DNA of 64,000 nucleotides from Oxytricha trifallax (taxonomy: Eukaryota > Ciliophora > Spirotrichea > Sporadotrichida > Oxytrichidae). How positions within the stretch are numbered: the first letter of the stretch is position 1; each line of letters starts with the position of its first letter. The notes beneath the pieces were generated by a model. The model did no database searches, was not told the DNA's origin, and was given only the letters and a program-made list of their open reading frames with translations. The stretch is taken from contig ARYC01000504.1 of assembly GCA_000711775.1 (NCBI GenBank), forward strand, positions 1 to 64,000, written 5' to 3'. Of the stretch, positions 52,101-62,107 are shown piece after piece. Position numbers and translations under genes: made by a program.

Positions 52101-52381
52101 CTAACGACAAGAACAAAATAGTTCAGAGAAAGCATAAATAGGTTGAAAACTATGATGACAGAAGATAGCCCAATGATAACAATACCAAGAACAAGGATGA
52201 CAAAGAGCATGGAGATGACAAGAACCAGGAAAACATCTAGATCAAAGATGACAAGAACCAGAAAGATGGCAATCACAAGAACAAGAGCCAAATCAAGGAT
52301 AAGAAACAGCCCAAAGATGATAAGAAGAGTGTGAAAGACGTCAAGATGATCAAGAAAGAGGTCTAACATGAAAATGAGTGA
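40105..52381 (+). CDS. Basic coiled-coil protein gene split by TBE-B and TBE-C
   Basis: ATG 40105 opens MPKNTRSRTRKQDQSAQVHT. Coding blocks follow at about 40740-41030 (a Lys-rich, NLS-like stretch KRDRKNDKHESKKMK), 41322-41693 (FPDTVGKKPLFKAFINLVEF), 41731-41812 (after a 37-base GT-AG intron), 42145-42360 and 42420-42630. TBE-B then cuts the frame. Reading resumes at about 46685-46830 (MMKNVNPTQSQYSQTNNN). TBE-C cuts it again, and it resumes at 51554 with SLESFNKVMEKHETISDN, a coiled coil, then a long Lys/Asp/Glu tail to TGA 52379-52381. One strand, one style of sequence and smooth entry and exit at both elements argue for one gene. NLS-like runs suggest a nuclear protein. No family recognised. 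Confidence 0.65.
42771..43815 (+). pseudogene. TBE-B DDE transposase, degenerate
   Basis: An ATG at 42771 matches the conserved MR-x-LG start of TBE transposases in this window. The conserved FHRHFPEL-like stretch, the LHADEAV aspartate block, the FVDNLSVHKT block and a weak match to the glutamate block can all be found, but in different frames. Several TGA codons and short indels (notably around 43610-43650, the glutamate block) break it. It ends near TGA 43813-43815. Confidence 0.8.
43830..44590 (-). pseudogene. TBE-B 22-kDa ORF, degenerate
   Basis: This minus-strand stretch matches by position and patchy sequence the ORF that TBE-C and TBE-D carry after the transposase. Its start would be near 44580, next to a sequence resembling the MESMND start. 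Frames are broken several times. Function of the 22-kDa ORF is unknown in the family. Confidence 0.6.
45245..46560 (+). pseudogene. TBE-B 57-kDa zinc-finger/kinase ORF, degenerate
   Basis: ATG 45245 (MAIKETALIEEEV) leads to a C2H2-like unit YFCNECNKVYLYKSTYN in which the first His of the finger is lost. Further on, RDLKPENIIMNF and YIIDFKRAQ are kinase motifs, followed by GTPGYFPERE. The frame is broken several times between them. It is clearly diverged from the copies in TBE-C, D and E. Confidence 0.75.
47019..47432. repeat. GC-rich inverted-end repeat, MITE-like
   Basis: Two GC-rich patches stand out in AT-rich DNA. The left patch (47019-47083) contains GGGGGATGAAGTTTCCTACC and two more GTTTCC units. 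The right patch (47405-47432) contains GGGCAGGAAACTTTCTCCCC, an inverted match to the left end. The 320 bases between are AT-rich and without an open frame. A third related patch lies at 54511. The form is that of a short non-autonomous element or a structured germline repeat; no family is known to me. Confidence 0.5.
47571..48634 (+). pseudogene. TBE-C DDE transposase, nearly whole
   Basis: Compared with TBE-D, the start ATG has become ATT (47571), and one T is missing near 48032-48040, before the catalytic half. Otherwise the frame is open with TAA/TAG as Gln. Catalytic blocks are KFIHADEAVFTFN (first Asp), LFVDNLSVHKTKE (second Asp) and SPQFNGIEFYWGILK (Glu). The N-terminal half holds LLKRSPSTVRSHC, a probable helix-turn-helix for end binding, and FHRQFPELKISAQSIANIYK. 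It ends at TGA 48632-48634. Confidence 0.88.
48644..49422 (-). pseudogene. TBE-C 22-kDa ORF, one frameshift
   Basis: ATG 49422 opens MNDAMKRVQAQELIQRFRSK; an upstream in-frame GAGTCA suggests the family start MES is lost here. The frame is open through NDPEVSLYLPTKKQLSNKL and IIQESHKKRYSISSEDK to CSLTL. There an A-run at about 48873-48878 is one base shorter than in TBE-D and shifts the frame away from the C-terminal part (NIDAGAGSKRRNLGGG and a charged tail). Function unknown; charged and helical, with no Cys motif. Confidence 0.8.
49634..49803. repeat. Short TTAGGAG/CTCCTAA repeats inside TBE-C
   Basis: Between the divergently transcribed 22-kDa and 57-kDa ORFs lies a set of four or five near-repeats built from GTACTTAATTAGGAGC and its inverse. 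Several are palindromic (GAGCAGCTCC; GTGCACCTCC; GTACGTAC). TBE-D has only a reduced version at 58195-58250 and TBE-B a diverged one at about 44770-44940. Position suggests a shared promoter or protein-binding array. Confidence 0.6.
50163..51431 (+). pseudogene. TBE-C 57-kDa zinc-finger/kinase-like protein, broken
   Basis: ATG 50163 opens MANKCVGDREEEKGINEIP. Two C2H2 fingers follow: FCELCERDFAHKSSWYRHMK (C-x2-C-x12-H-x3-H) and DCFECHKQYSHTRDLKKHLL. One base is missing near 50560 relative to TBE-D, and the frame stops at TGA. The kinase-like part beyond is well kept: LPLYEMTLRDFITDQRNHK, FVHRDLKPENIMINF (catalytic loop), IIDFNRALRVE in place of DFG, and GTPGYYPER. Small indels also lie in the C-terminal part. 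The last stop seen in other copies (GAG-TGA) is TGT here, so the frame could run into the terminal repeat. Likely role is DNA binding plus a kinase or pseudokinase function; unknown in the family. Confidence 0.85.
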
Positions 52382-55036
52382 AAGGGAATTCTATTTCATT
52401 TCTTCTAACAACATATTTTTAATTGTCTTTATATTAAAAGAGGGGTATTTAAAATTATTTTTTTTAAATATAAAAATTCAATAGAAAATGATTTAGATTA
52501 TGAAAATTATATTAGGGAAATATTATTTTATTTTTTTAGTAAACCCACTAAAGACCGACAAGTATTTTATTTTAGTTTAAGTTAATATTCCTAAGAATTA
52601 CTCTGATTTCTATATTATCCTCTATTTTATTGATTTACTTTTGGATAAAGTTATAGAAACTTTGATAGTCAAAAGTATAAGTACAATAAAGCCACACAAT
52701 TCATAAAATTTGAATTTATCTCTTAAAAATAATAAAATACTGTGAACAATCAGAAACAAAAATATATTGAATGAGGAATTCGCAAATTAATCATAAATAG
52801 TGTGAAATCTTGTAATAAAACCCATGATATGAGGGAACTCTAGATTCAATAAATTGAACTTTAAGCTGATTTAAAACAATACTAATAGCAAAGTCTTATA
52901 ATAACTCTTGTAATATAAAGGCAAATTATTAATAAATTGGACTAAATAAATTTTTTTAAATTATGTTACATATCAAATAAGTTTGTTAAAATTACTCTGT
53001 CTATTTAATAATTAAAGAATGAAAATTGAAAGTAAGTAACATAAAACTAAGCAAACCTTAAATTATCATAGATATTAGCCTGATAATTGAAAAATTACAT
53101 AGAAAGTTTGGAAAGTAATTAATTAAAAGCTGATAAAATATCAGATTTAATAAAAATTAACTAAAATCTAAAGAATCTTACCAGCTACTATTGACAAAAC
53201 TCAATAAATTTGGACTATATTCATGATTATGTCATCCATTTTCATCCATTGGTCAAGGTTTTCTAATAATTTACAAATAAAATGTCATTAAAAATAGCCC
53301 AAACTCAAAAGTAAAACCTAATCAAAGTATGAGCTACAGTTAAATTTTTAATACTAGTCCAATATTAAAATTATAGAGTTAATGATACAGAAATGATTCA
53401 AATTCGCAAATCTTATTTAATAACTAACAAGATCAAAACTAAAATTATGATACATAGCATTCCTTACCTTAAAATCCAGAAGATATAATTTAAAAACAAA
53501 TAATCTATTCTTTGATAAAATAATAAGTGTCCTCAATTCATAGTTTAGAATTTTAAGATTTTAAAACATAAAGTAATAGTTACTCAATGATTCTTAGGTA
53601 TAATAAATACAAATAATTTAAATAAAAAATAGTTATTTTTATTATTATTAATAGGAATCAGGAAAACCATCAAGAAAATTCTAATATTTTAATTTGAAAA
53701 TTATACCTAAAAGATAATAAACTCATTATAAAATGGTTTTGGATATAATCTTCAAATAATTTCAATGGTTTACTGGATTTCAAATATAAGCAATAGGCAA
53801 TCTATAATTATAATTAAAGAAATCTATTTACTTAGGAAAAAAGAATAATTTATAATATAAAAATCCTAAATTCTATAAAATTTTTAACTTTCAAAGATAT
53901 TTTCGAATAAAAACTTATATACCTTCGTACTTTCATAAAATATTGTATCACTTTATTATTTTTTAAACAAGTTTTTAATGATTTTATATTATTAATTGTA
54001 GAATTATTCTTTAAGTAATATACTGATTTATATTTGAATTGATTAATTCAAACGAAAACAATCGCTTAAAACAGTTAAAAAATTTCGATATGAGAGCTTC
54101 ATAAATCACTCATAAAAATTAGTCGTCAATTAATGAGCTAAAATAAATCTAAAGAATCTATTATAGTTTTAAGATAAGATCACTTAATAGAACGAAGAAT
54201 AGATATTATTAAAATTAACGATATATTTTACAAAAATAAATTAGTAAATTTTTAACGAGCAGTAAGGATAGTTTTAGGTTAAGAAATATTTCAGGAAAAA
54301 TTGATTTTTATGATATAAAAAAATCAATAGGATTCATTAATAGAATGTGAATGATATAATTAGAACTAAACTTGCAGATAACACTAAGTAAATGATAATA
54401 TAACTTGCTTTTAGATAAAATTATTATTACTGCTTCCCCCAAAACTATTAATTTTATTATTTAGTTTACTATTCTTTAAAATATTAGTTGTAATTATTTT
54501 TTTAACTTTAGGGAGGGATAGGTTTCCTGCCATAAAAATGGTTTTTACCAAATAGGGAGATTTTTTCCTATTATACAAATTAATGTATTTTTTTAGAATT
54601 TTTTGAAAAATTTATCATTTCTATGAAATATTTGAATGATTAAGTCTCCTTTTACAAACATGAATTATTTTTATTCATATTGATCTAATTAAAATACAAT
54701 TATGTATCACTCACCCATCCTAATATCTTTTCTATACTATATTTACTCAAGCATTTGATCTTAATATCTTATATTTAATAGTTAAGAGACGACCTTGAAA
54801 ATTGCATGAATAAATATAAATACATTTAACTTAAGTAAGAAAAATACTAAATCAGAATTAAAAAAATTAAACTATAAATTCTATATAGAACTTCAAGTGG
54901 ACATAGCGAAAAACCTCCCATATATTTGTAATATATATTATTATTGCAATTTGTAATACAATATACTTACTGATTTTAAATTGTCGTTTTATATTTAAAT
55001 TTAAATTTTTCATATTTTCACTTTTAATTATATTTA
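52382..55036. other. 2.6-kb AT-rich stretch without a gene
   Basis: No block here has coding character on either strand. Minus-strand frames at its right end (54867-55058) are Ile/Lys/Asn-rich and look random. A GC-rich patch at 54511-54531 is noted separately. This may be germline-limited DNA between gene loci. Confidence 0.5.
54511..54531. repeat. GGTTTCCTGCC patch related to the 47-kb repeat
   Basis: GGGAGGGATAGGTTTCCTGC resembles the ends of the repeat at 47019-47432 (GTTTCC core with a G-run before it and CC after). A second, weaker unit GGGAGATTTTTTCC follows at about 54560. It may be a decayed or partial copy of the same family. Confidence 0.35.
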
Positions 55037-58000
55037 ATGAAAGAACTCCAAACCTCAATCAAAAACTTTAATCAGCCGTCACAGTCAGATTTATTAAGAA
55101 ATATGGGAGATTTCACAAAAAATACACAAGAAATGATTCTCGAAAATTCTATGAATTTGAGCAGGCAATTAGATGTGATTTATTCGCAATTTTATGATTT
55201 GAGTAGATACATTGGCACCAATCAATAAAATTAAAATTATTGATAAAATAGATAAAATTAGGAAATTTGAGAAATACAAATACATCTTTAATATTTATTT
55301 AATTATAACTGCCACTAAATACATTAGCTTTTTAATAGTAATTTGATGGAGTGAAGTTTTAATTTTAAACAGATTGTACATTGTACATTGTACAGTTTTA
55401 TAATTTTAGTTTTATATATTAAGGCGTACCTAAATATTTGTACAATTTTGTACATTGTACAGTTTCAGTATTTAGTTTTTTTTTTAAATGCTATTGTACA
55501 AAAAGTGAGATTTTACTCATTTTTTCTCAGAATAGTGAGATTTTACTCATAGAGATATCTGATGTATTGCTGCTTACAAACTTTGTCCAAGCTCGATCTC
55601 CTTAATGTGTAATGTCTTAGACTGACTGCAAGGCTTCTCTCAATATGGTGACTGAAATGCCTGTTATTTTAATATCTCAACTACTGTATTACTTCGCGCA
55701 CCTTCATCGTCTTCTCGTGGAGAACCAATACTCTGACTTTAAATCATCTCATTTTAGTAGTGCGTCGTATGACTCAAATCATCGATGTTATAAGAATTGT
55801 CGTCTCTGTTTTAAGTGCTGGATATTAAGTAAAAAGTATCTGCATTGCTCCATTCTTTGTCACGTATTGATATATGAAGACATCATTTTTAAAAATTATA
55901 TATATTTACTAATTAATCTTAATACATCTCACTTTTTGTACAATAGCATTTAAAAAAAAACTAAATACTGAAACTGTACAATGTACAATGTACAAATTGT
56001 ACAAATATTTAGGTACGCCTTAATATATAAAACTAAAATTATAAAACTGTACAATGTACAATGTACAATCTGTTTAAAATTAAAACTTCACTCCATCAAA
56101 TTACTATTAAAAGCTAATGTATTTAGTGGCAGTTATAATTAAATAAATATTAAAGATGTATTTGTATTTCTCAAATTTCCTAATTTTATCTATTTTATCA
56201 ATAATACAACAAAATTGTTATATCCTCTAAAAATTATCAAGGGTGTTATAATTTAAAAACATAAAATATAACTTCTGTATAATTTATATAATGAGACAAC
56301 TCTTATATCAGCATTAGGTGCATTTATAGCTTGTATGGTGATTACACTTACAGTCATGACGCTTTACATGACTTATAGAGTCTACAAACTTGGTAAGAAA
56401 CAGTACACACAGAAAAATGAGAAACATTTATAATTTTTAATTTATCTTAGAATTAGTTCTTTAAATTTATGTATAATTAATTACAAAAGAAACAAGCGAT
56501 CTCTGAGAAACAATAGAAGTATTTGGAGAAAGACATAGAAAACTAGTAAAATATTGAAATTGAAGTTCATACTGATTTGAAGTCAAGTTAAAACTTAAAG
56601 CTGTCGGCTTCTAGATTGAGAGAAAGTGAGAAAAATCTCAAGCAATAATAACCCCAAAACCCCTTAATGAGGTTTATAAGTGCTTTGATTTGAAGGGAAT
56701 TTGTTAGGGGTTGGGATTATTAATAGGTTTTAATGTGAAATTTAAAGTAAATTTATTTAATTATCACTCAAAATGCAATTTTGAATCATTGAGAGACTCT
56801 GAAGTTTATTACTTAACAAAGCCCACAATCCTAAAAGCACCATCTCTCCAGTCTTCTCTTTCTGGATAATACCCTTGAGTTCCCATTACAGTTCCAAGCC
56901 TTGAGAATTCCACTCTTTAGGCTCTGTTGAAATCGATTATTGCTACTCTTACTGGAAAAAAGTTTATCATAATATTTTCTGGCTTTAAATCTCTGTGAAC
57001 AAACCCTAACTTGTGAAGCTCTTTAATGCCTTGTATGGTCTGAGTTGCTATTTATCCAAGTTACTTATGATTCCTTTGATCTGTTATGAAATCTCTTAGA
57101 GTCATTTCATAGAGTGGGAGTCTGAAAGCAACATGATCCTTGGCAAGGAGAACAGCATCTAGCTTGATTAAGTAACTACACTCTTTAAACTTTGCTTGAA
57201 GAAGTACTTGATACTCATTTGTAAACTCCATCTAATATTTATCATCACTTAAGAGATAGTTGAAGGGATACACCTTGTATGCGTATTGATGATCATTGAT
57301 AACTTTCTTATCAAAGGAGTCCTCTAGAATAAGATTACTTTAAAGAGAAGTATCTAAATCTATCTACGCAAGAACTGGTATTTTCTTGTATTGAATTTTG
57401 ATCATGATTTTTGTGATTTCAGAGGTTAGTTGGTTACGTGCCTTCTTTACGTACTCTAACTCATAGCTTATTCAGTCACTACCGCTTTAGAATATTCCCT
57501 CGATTTTCTTTTGTTCAGAAGCTTCAACTCAACTTCATATTTTTCAATTTCTATGTCTTTTTTGTGAGCTTTTAAAAGATGTTTCTTCAAGTCTTTTGTA
57601 TGAGAGTACTATTTATGGCACTCAAAACAATCATACTTCCCATCTATTTTGCCATGCTTTAAGTATACAGTAGGCTTGGCTTCTCTATGCTCATTTATGT
57701 GTCTATACCAGCTTGATTTATGAGCGAAATCTCTCTCACACAGCTCACAAAAGTATACTTCTATTTCTTCAGTTTGTATAGGAATTTCATTAATACCTTT
57801 CTCCTCCTCTCTGTCTCCCACACACTTATTTGCCATTTATTTTCTATTATTAATTTCTATTTTAATAACAGAGACCTCAAGTGATAGCTCTGGTAGTTCC
57901 TTATGAGAGTTCATCTCACAGCTATCACAATTTTTATTGCTGCCAAAGGTAAGTCTCATTTAGTTTGATGGAAGTGCTGTTTTTTTCTTAAAATGTAAGC

Positions 58001-61000
58001 ACTCATATTTAAATTTGAATTTAAAATTATAAAACTGCCTCTATAACTGAGAGCTTATATGAGAACCTTGCAAGCCTACAAGTTTATAGGGAAGTTCTTA
58101 GAGTATTAGAGAAGAAATGTAAGTGTTAAGAGACAATCCAGCTCTAAATATGGGGGAGGAAGTACCATTTTTACTATCAATAATAAGTTGATTACAGCAC
58201 GTACCGATTTAGGAGCTGCTGCTAATTAAGTATGTTCCAATTTAAATTTAAAAATATGGAACTATAACAGTAGAAATTGATATCAATCTCTCAAGTTTGA
58301 AACCAGTTCACAAGACTTTCTCCATATCCTTCTAAGAGATTGACCTCCTATAGGATGCCCATATTTAATAGTAAGTTTTACAGAGGTAAATAATTGAAAT
58401 CAATAAACTTAAATTTGAATATCATTTCTTAGATCTGTAAACAAGATGGAGTCAATGAATGATGCAAAGAAAAGAGTGCAAGCACAAGAATTGATCCAAA
58501 GATTTAGAAGCAAGGAGGATTTGAATCGCTATCTGGTGCAGCAAGGTAATGAACTCAAATTGGCTAATCTTGATTATGTAGTTGGTTTGTTCTCGCCAAC
58601 AATTGAAGGTACTAAAATTTCATTTCTAAGAGCCATACTCTGCGAAGAGAAGAAAGCATTGAAAACTTAAGATGCAAAATTTGCAGAGATCCCAAACTAT
58701 CCAAAAAATCTCAGTGACTAACTTATATGATGATGCTATGAATGACCCAGAGGTTTCGCTGTACCTGCTTACTAAGAAGCAGTTGTCAAATAAACTACCT
58801 GAAAGAAACTATTTCTTTGGCATACTTGCAACAATTAAAGGTGATTACTTGAAAGAAATTATTCAAGAATCTCATAAGAAAAGTTACAGCATCTCTTCAG
58901 AAGATAAGGACAAACAAGGGATCAAGATAAGTGAGAGCTGGCTATCAGAGCTGCAGAAGCACCCTTATATTTCAAGTAAGATTTGTAGCTTAACTCTTTA
59001 GAAAAAATCTGGTACTGGCATCTTTTTGATGAAGGAAAGAGCAAGCTTCACAGAGAGAGAAAGTCGCAGACGAAGTATGAAGTTAGCAAGAGACTTTATT
59101 CAAATATTTAGCCGCCAGAGTCAATGAACATAGATGCTGGAGCTGGCAGCAAGAGAAGAAACCTTGGAGGAGGGAAGCAAGAAGTAGAAGAAAAGAAAGA
59201 GAAGCCAGCTCTCACGAAAGAGTTTTAAATGTGACTTAAATATTCATTAACTTAACTCTAAAACTTATTTATATACATTCACTCTCCCTTCTTTAGCACA
59301 CTTTTAAGCCAACTAATTATCTACTCTCTTCGCTGAGCTTTTAATAAAGTCTACTGTATCGATAGGTAGGTCATGCATTAGATGGTATAGCAGCAGTTTC
59401 TTATAATGACCTTTTAGTATACCCCAGTAGAATTCAATTCCATTAAACTATGGACTGTAAGGTACGTTGAACACTGGCGTTATTCTAAGTTGCTCATAAC
59501 TCTTCCTTGTTTCTTTAGTCTTATGAACAGAAAGATTATCAACGAATAGTATAATCTCTTATTCAGGGTACTTCTCTCTTGGCTGCTCTAAGAACTTAAT
59601 ATACTGCTCTGTCTTAATAGAGCGAGGATGAATAACATAAGTTTCTAAACTAGTATCCTCGCTAATACCTACAAGAATTTCCATTGTTTATACCTTGACT
59701 TTCTAGTCATATACTTCTATATTACTATGCCTCTTATACCAAGACTTCTAGATAAAATTGTTGAAGGTAAACAAAGCCTCGTCAGCATGAATAAACTTAT
59801 AATTATTCTATTAGGCTCTCTGCGTTTAATTATAAATATAATTTAAGTTGTTGTTGTAAAATGGCAGAGTGAAATCAATTACTCTCTTGATACGATTTAC
59901 ACCTTTATAAGAGATACCGTTTCGTTTATAAATGTTTGCAACAGATTATGCAGAGATCTTCAACTCAGGGAACTGGCGGTGAAACATAATAGCTCGTTAG
60001 TCGAGAGAGAAGTGAGCCCAATACTTCAAAGTTTTTTCATTAATAAGATAGTCAATATGCTTCTATAGAAACTTTGACTTCCTCTTAGGCTAAGAATTCA
60101 GCTATTATTGCTTTAATTACACAGCTTTCAAGCAGTGAGAGCGAACAGTTGATGGACTACGCTTTAAGAGCATTGCAATAGACTTATAGTTCAGTACTGG
60201 TTTGACTTATTCACTATACATATCACATCCATAACGCAGTTTAAACACTAAATCTATATACTCTTCATCATAAATAGACCCCAAAAGCTTGTTATTTTTG
60301 TCTCGCATTTAATTAATAACCCCAACCCCTAACAAATTCTCTACTAATCAAAGCACTTATAAACCTCATTAAGGGGTTTTGGGGTTTTGAATCTGGGATG
60401 CTTCAGAAATCTCATTTATATTTTAAATGCATTTTTATTTTATTTTAAATTAAATTTCAAATCCTAGGCAAATCACCTAGTTTAAAGTCAAATATCTTAA
60501 AACAGGAAAAAAGAAGACCAGGTTGTAGCTTATAATGGAGTGAACTAACAAGAAGAATTAAGTTTGGAAATTTAAGAAAGTTAAGACGACGGCGATGAAT
60601 ATTTAGATCAAGAAACTCATTAGACTTAGGCACAAAAGTATAATCTTACTCATGTTTTTAGTCTAGTATAGACTTCAAGATTGTGCATGATAAAATATTT
60701 TATTAAAAGTAGAAGCAAAGAAGTCAATAGAACAACATTAAGATCATTGACAAGAAAGAGAACTCATAAAATTCAGCCAGCAATTCAAGAAAGCAAGAAG
60801 AAGTAGTTTCAAATATAGTAGTTGGGGCAAATTCAAGCAACAATTTAGGAGTACAAAGTTTGAGCAAAATTGGGAAACAAAATGTTTCATAGTAGAACAT
60901 TCACATTTCAGCAATTGATGAGAGCGAAGAATTTGACCCTGATATGCAAAACTTTTTCATTAAGACTATGAATTCTCCCTTATTATTTATGTATACTCTC

Positions 61001-61861
61001 TGTTAAACTATTAATTTAATCAAGCAAAGCTAGGCATCAAAGTCTGAAGTGAATAGCAGTCGTTAGAACTACACAGAGGAAGAATTCAGCCACTAAAGCG
61101 ATGAAGAGGATGAAGATTTCGTCCCTCAGATAGTAAGTCACGACATCATCACTCGCTCATAAAATCAATAAAACTCCACAGATTTAGCTAAAAATCAATT
61201 GAAAAACTAATCTAACAAGGATGTCATAATCATTGATTAGGATAAGGTTCATGAGCTGGAGAGTGAAGAAGAAGAGGGAGGAGACCGTAGCTTGAAAGCT
61301 TCTATGAAAATTAACTAAAACGTTGAAATTCTTAATTAACAGACCAGCAAACATAGTTCAGATAATACTAATATTGGGTAGAAAACTTCAAATATTTAGA
61401 GAAGTTCAATGCAACCGATTGAGATCATCAAACTTTAAAGCTAATCCAAAAATAAATACACTAACATTCTCAAAGTATAATTTTTTATTTGCTATGTTGA
61501 ATAGCAAAATGTTAAGGAGTAAAAACAATAGCATAATTCAGATGATGAGTACGAATACGATGAAGAATCTTATTACGAAGAGGACTAAATTGAAAATCAA
61601 AATTAAGGAAGTGGAGCTACTAAGACTCAAGAAAATTTACTCGCAAATTCAAAGCAACATTAGCTTTAGTAAGCTTACAACTCAAAGCCAAACAATAAAG
61701 CCCAAAAAGAGAATTTTATGTTTATAATCATTAAAATTATTGTTAAAAATTTGGACTAGAGTTAATCAGACACATCTGTTAAATCTGGTTAAAAGGTAAA
61801 AATATCAAATAAACAGGTTTCTACCTATTAAGAGCAGCAACCCAAGAGAAGAATTATCTGA
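55037..61861 (+). CDS. Membrane/coiled-coil protein gene split by foldback element and TBE-D
   Basis: Block 1 (ATG 55037: MKELQTSIKNFNQPSQSDLL) is helical. After the foldback element, block 2 (about 56290-56430) encodes a transmembrane helix, TTLISALGAFIACMVITLTV, then basic KLGKKQYTQK. Block 3 (about 56490-56646) is coiled coil (SEKQQKYLEKDIENQQ) and runs up to TBE-D. Beyond TBE-D come acidic Gln-rich blocks at about 60480-60640 (LEIQESQDDGDEYLDQE), 60710-60965 (SNIVVGANSSNNLGVQS) and 61020-61861 (NSSRQNYTEEEFSHQSDEED), ending at TGA 61859-61861. Shared strand and make-up support one gene. That block 1 belongs to it, and the order in the mature gene, are inferences. No family recognised. Confidence 0.55.
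55236..56205. mobile_element. 970-bp foldback element with 276-280-bp inverted arms
   Basis: The left arm (55236-55511) and right arm (55926-56205) are near-perfect inverted copies, starting ATTATTGATAAAATAG. Each arm contains several TGTACAATGTACA units, themselves palindromic. The left arm lacks a few bases relative to the right arm. The inner ends of the arms run into AGTGAGATTTTACTCAT, which occurs twice at 55504-55550. The 414-base spacer carries a minus-strand frame of coding character. No clear target duplication was identified. Long arms with a unique spacer fit a foldback-type DNA element or an inverted duplication; no transposase was recognised. Confidence 0.8.
55547..55882 (-). CDS. 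Coding-like frame inside the foldback element
   Basis: With ciliate code the minus strand reads ISIRDKEWSNADTFYLISS, RDDNSYNIDDLSHTTHYQNE and GSPREDDEGARSNTVVEILK. It meets one TGA at 55640-55642, then continues in the same frame (SKTLHIKEIELGQSLQAA) to TGA 55547. Base make-up is richer in G and C than the arms and typical of genes in this window. It could be cargo of the element, an inverted MDS of a gene, or the end of one gene followed by chance. No ATG lies at its upstream edge, so it is incomplete. No family recognised. Confidence 0.45.
56767..57836 (-). pseudogene. TBE-D 57-kDa zinc-finger/kinase-like ORF, truncated
   Basis: ATG 57836 opens MANKCVGDREEEKGINEIP with both C2H2 fingers intact (FCELCERDFAHKSSWYRHIN; DCFECHKQYSHTKDLKKHLL). 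A one-base loss near 57475 breaks the frame relative to TBE-C. After that FVHRDLKPENIMINFFP, IIDFNRAQR and GYYPEREDWRDG are clear. The C-terminal lobe that TBE-C and TBE-E still carry (WDLWAMAAIIIECEMP onward) is largely deleted here. Confidence 0.82.
58195..58250. repeat. Reduced TTAGGAG repeat array in TBE-D
   Basis: A single remnant of the array seen in TBE-C (CACGTACCGATTTAGGAGCT, then GCTGCTAATTAAGTATGT) lies between the divergent 57-kDa and 22-kDa ORFs. Unit number therefore differs between elements. Confidence 0.5.
58446..59234 (+). pseudogene. TBE-D 22-kDa ORF, two compensating frameshifts
   Basis: ATG 58446 opens MESMNDAKKRVQAQELIQRF. The frame is open to KFAEIPNYP, where an A-run at about 58704-58710 has one extra base relative to TBE-C. 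The next part (NDPEVSLYLLTKKQLSNKL, KSGTGIFLMKE) is in the next frame up to about 59035. There one base is missing, and reading returns to the first frame (SMNIDAGAGSKRRNLGGG region) up to TGA 59232-59234. The whole span is a multiple of three. Function unknown. Confidence 0.8.
59244..60308 (-). CDS. TBE-D DDE transposase (42-kDa ORF), intact
   Basis: Reading from ATG 60308 (MRDKNNKLLGSIYDEEYIDL) to TGA 59244-59246 gives 354 residues with no TGA when TAA and TAG are Gln. An N-terminal helix-turn-helix-like part (ALLLKRSPSTVRSHC in the related copy) is followed by FHRQFPELKISAQSVANIYK and GVNRIKRVIDFTLPFYN. The catalytic residues are Asp in FIHADEALFTF, Asp in LFVDNLSVHKTKE and Glu in FNGIEFYWGILKG. 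This is the D,D,E pattern of the IS630/Tc1 superfamily. Length matches the known 42-kDa TBE transposase. It ends 9 bases from the end of the convergent 22-kDa ORF. It is the only fully open transposase in the window. Confidence 0.93.
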
Positions 61862-62107
61862 GATAAAAGTAATTCAAACCTTGGTCTTTTTCCTTATTAA
61901 GTAATTAAATTTTGCCAATATATAAATTAGCAATAAATATGAAGTTTACAAATTTAAATTTAACTTTTTTACATAATCAAAAATTACAAATATGAACTCA
62001 TTTGTAAGTCTAGGTAGACGCTGTTTTTTAAATGTTAATATCCGCTTTTTAAATGTGAAAATAATTTGAATTTTAAAATCAAACTTAAACATCTCGCAGC
62101 CAAAATT

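Larger units (their letters stand above)
56650..60389 (-). mobile_element. TBE-D: telomere-bearing element with whole transposase
   Basis: The right end is GGGGTTTTGGGGTTTTG followed by AAT (60390-60392). The left end reads ACCCCAAAACCCC and lacks the last few bases of the usual terminus; AAT units precede it. The element is inverted relative to TBE-C: zinc-finger/kinase ORF (-), 22-kDa ORF (+), transposase (-). It is about 320 bp shorter than TBE-C, mostly from a deletion in the kinase-like C-terminal part and from fewer inner repeats. It lies between coding blocks of the gene at 55037. Confidence 0.95.

Noticed and set aside
51929-52369. Minus-strand hydrophobic ORF of 146 codons.
   Set aside because: Complement of the Lys/Asp-rich tail of the host gene ending at 52381.
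55645-55953. Plus-strand ORF inside the foldback element.
   Set aside because: Cys/Tyr/Leu-rich composition, and it runs into the right arm; the opposite strand looks more like a gene.
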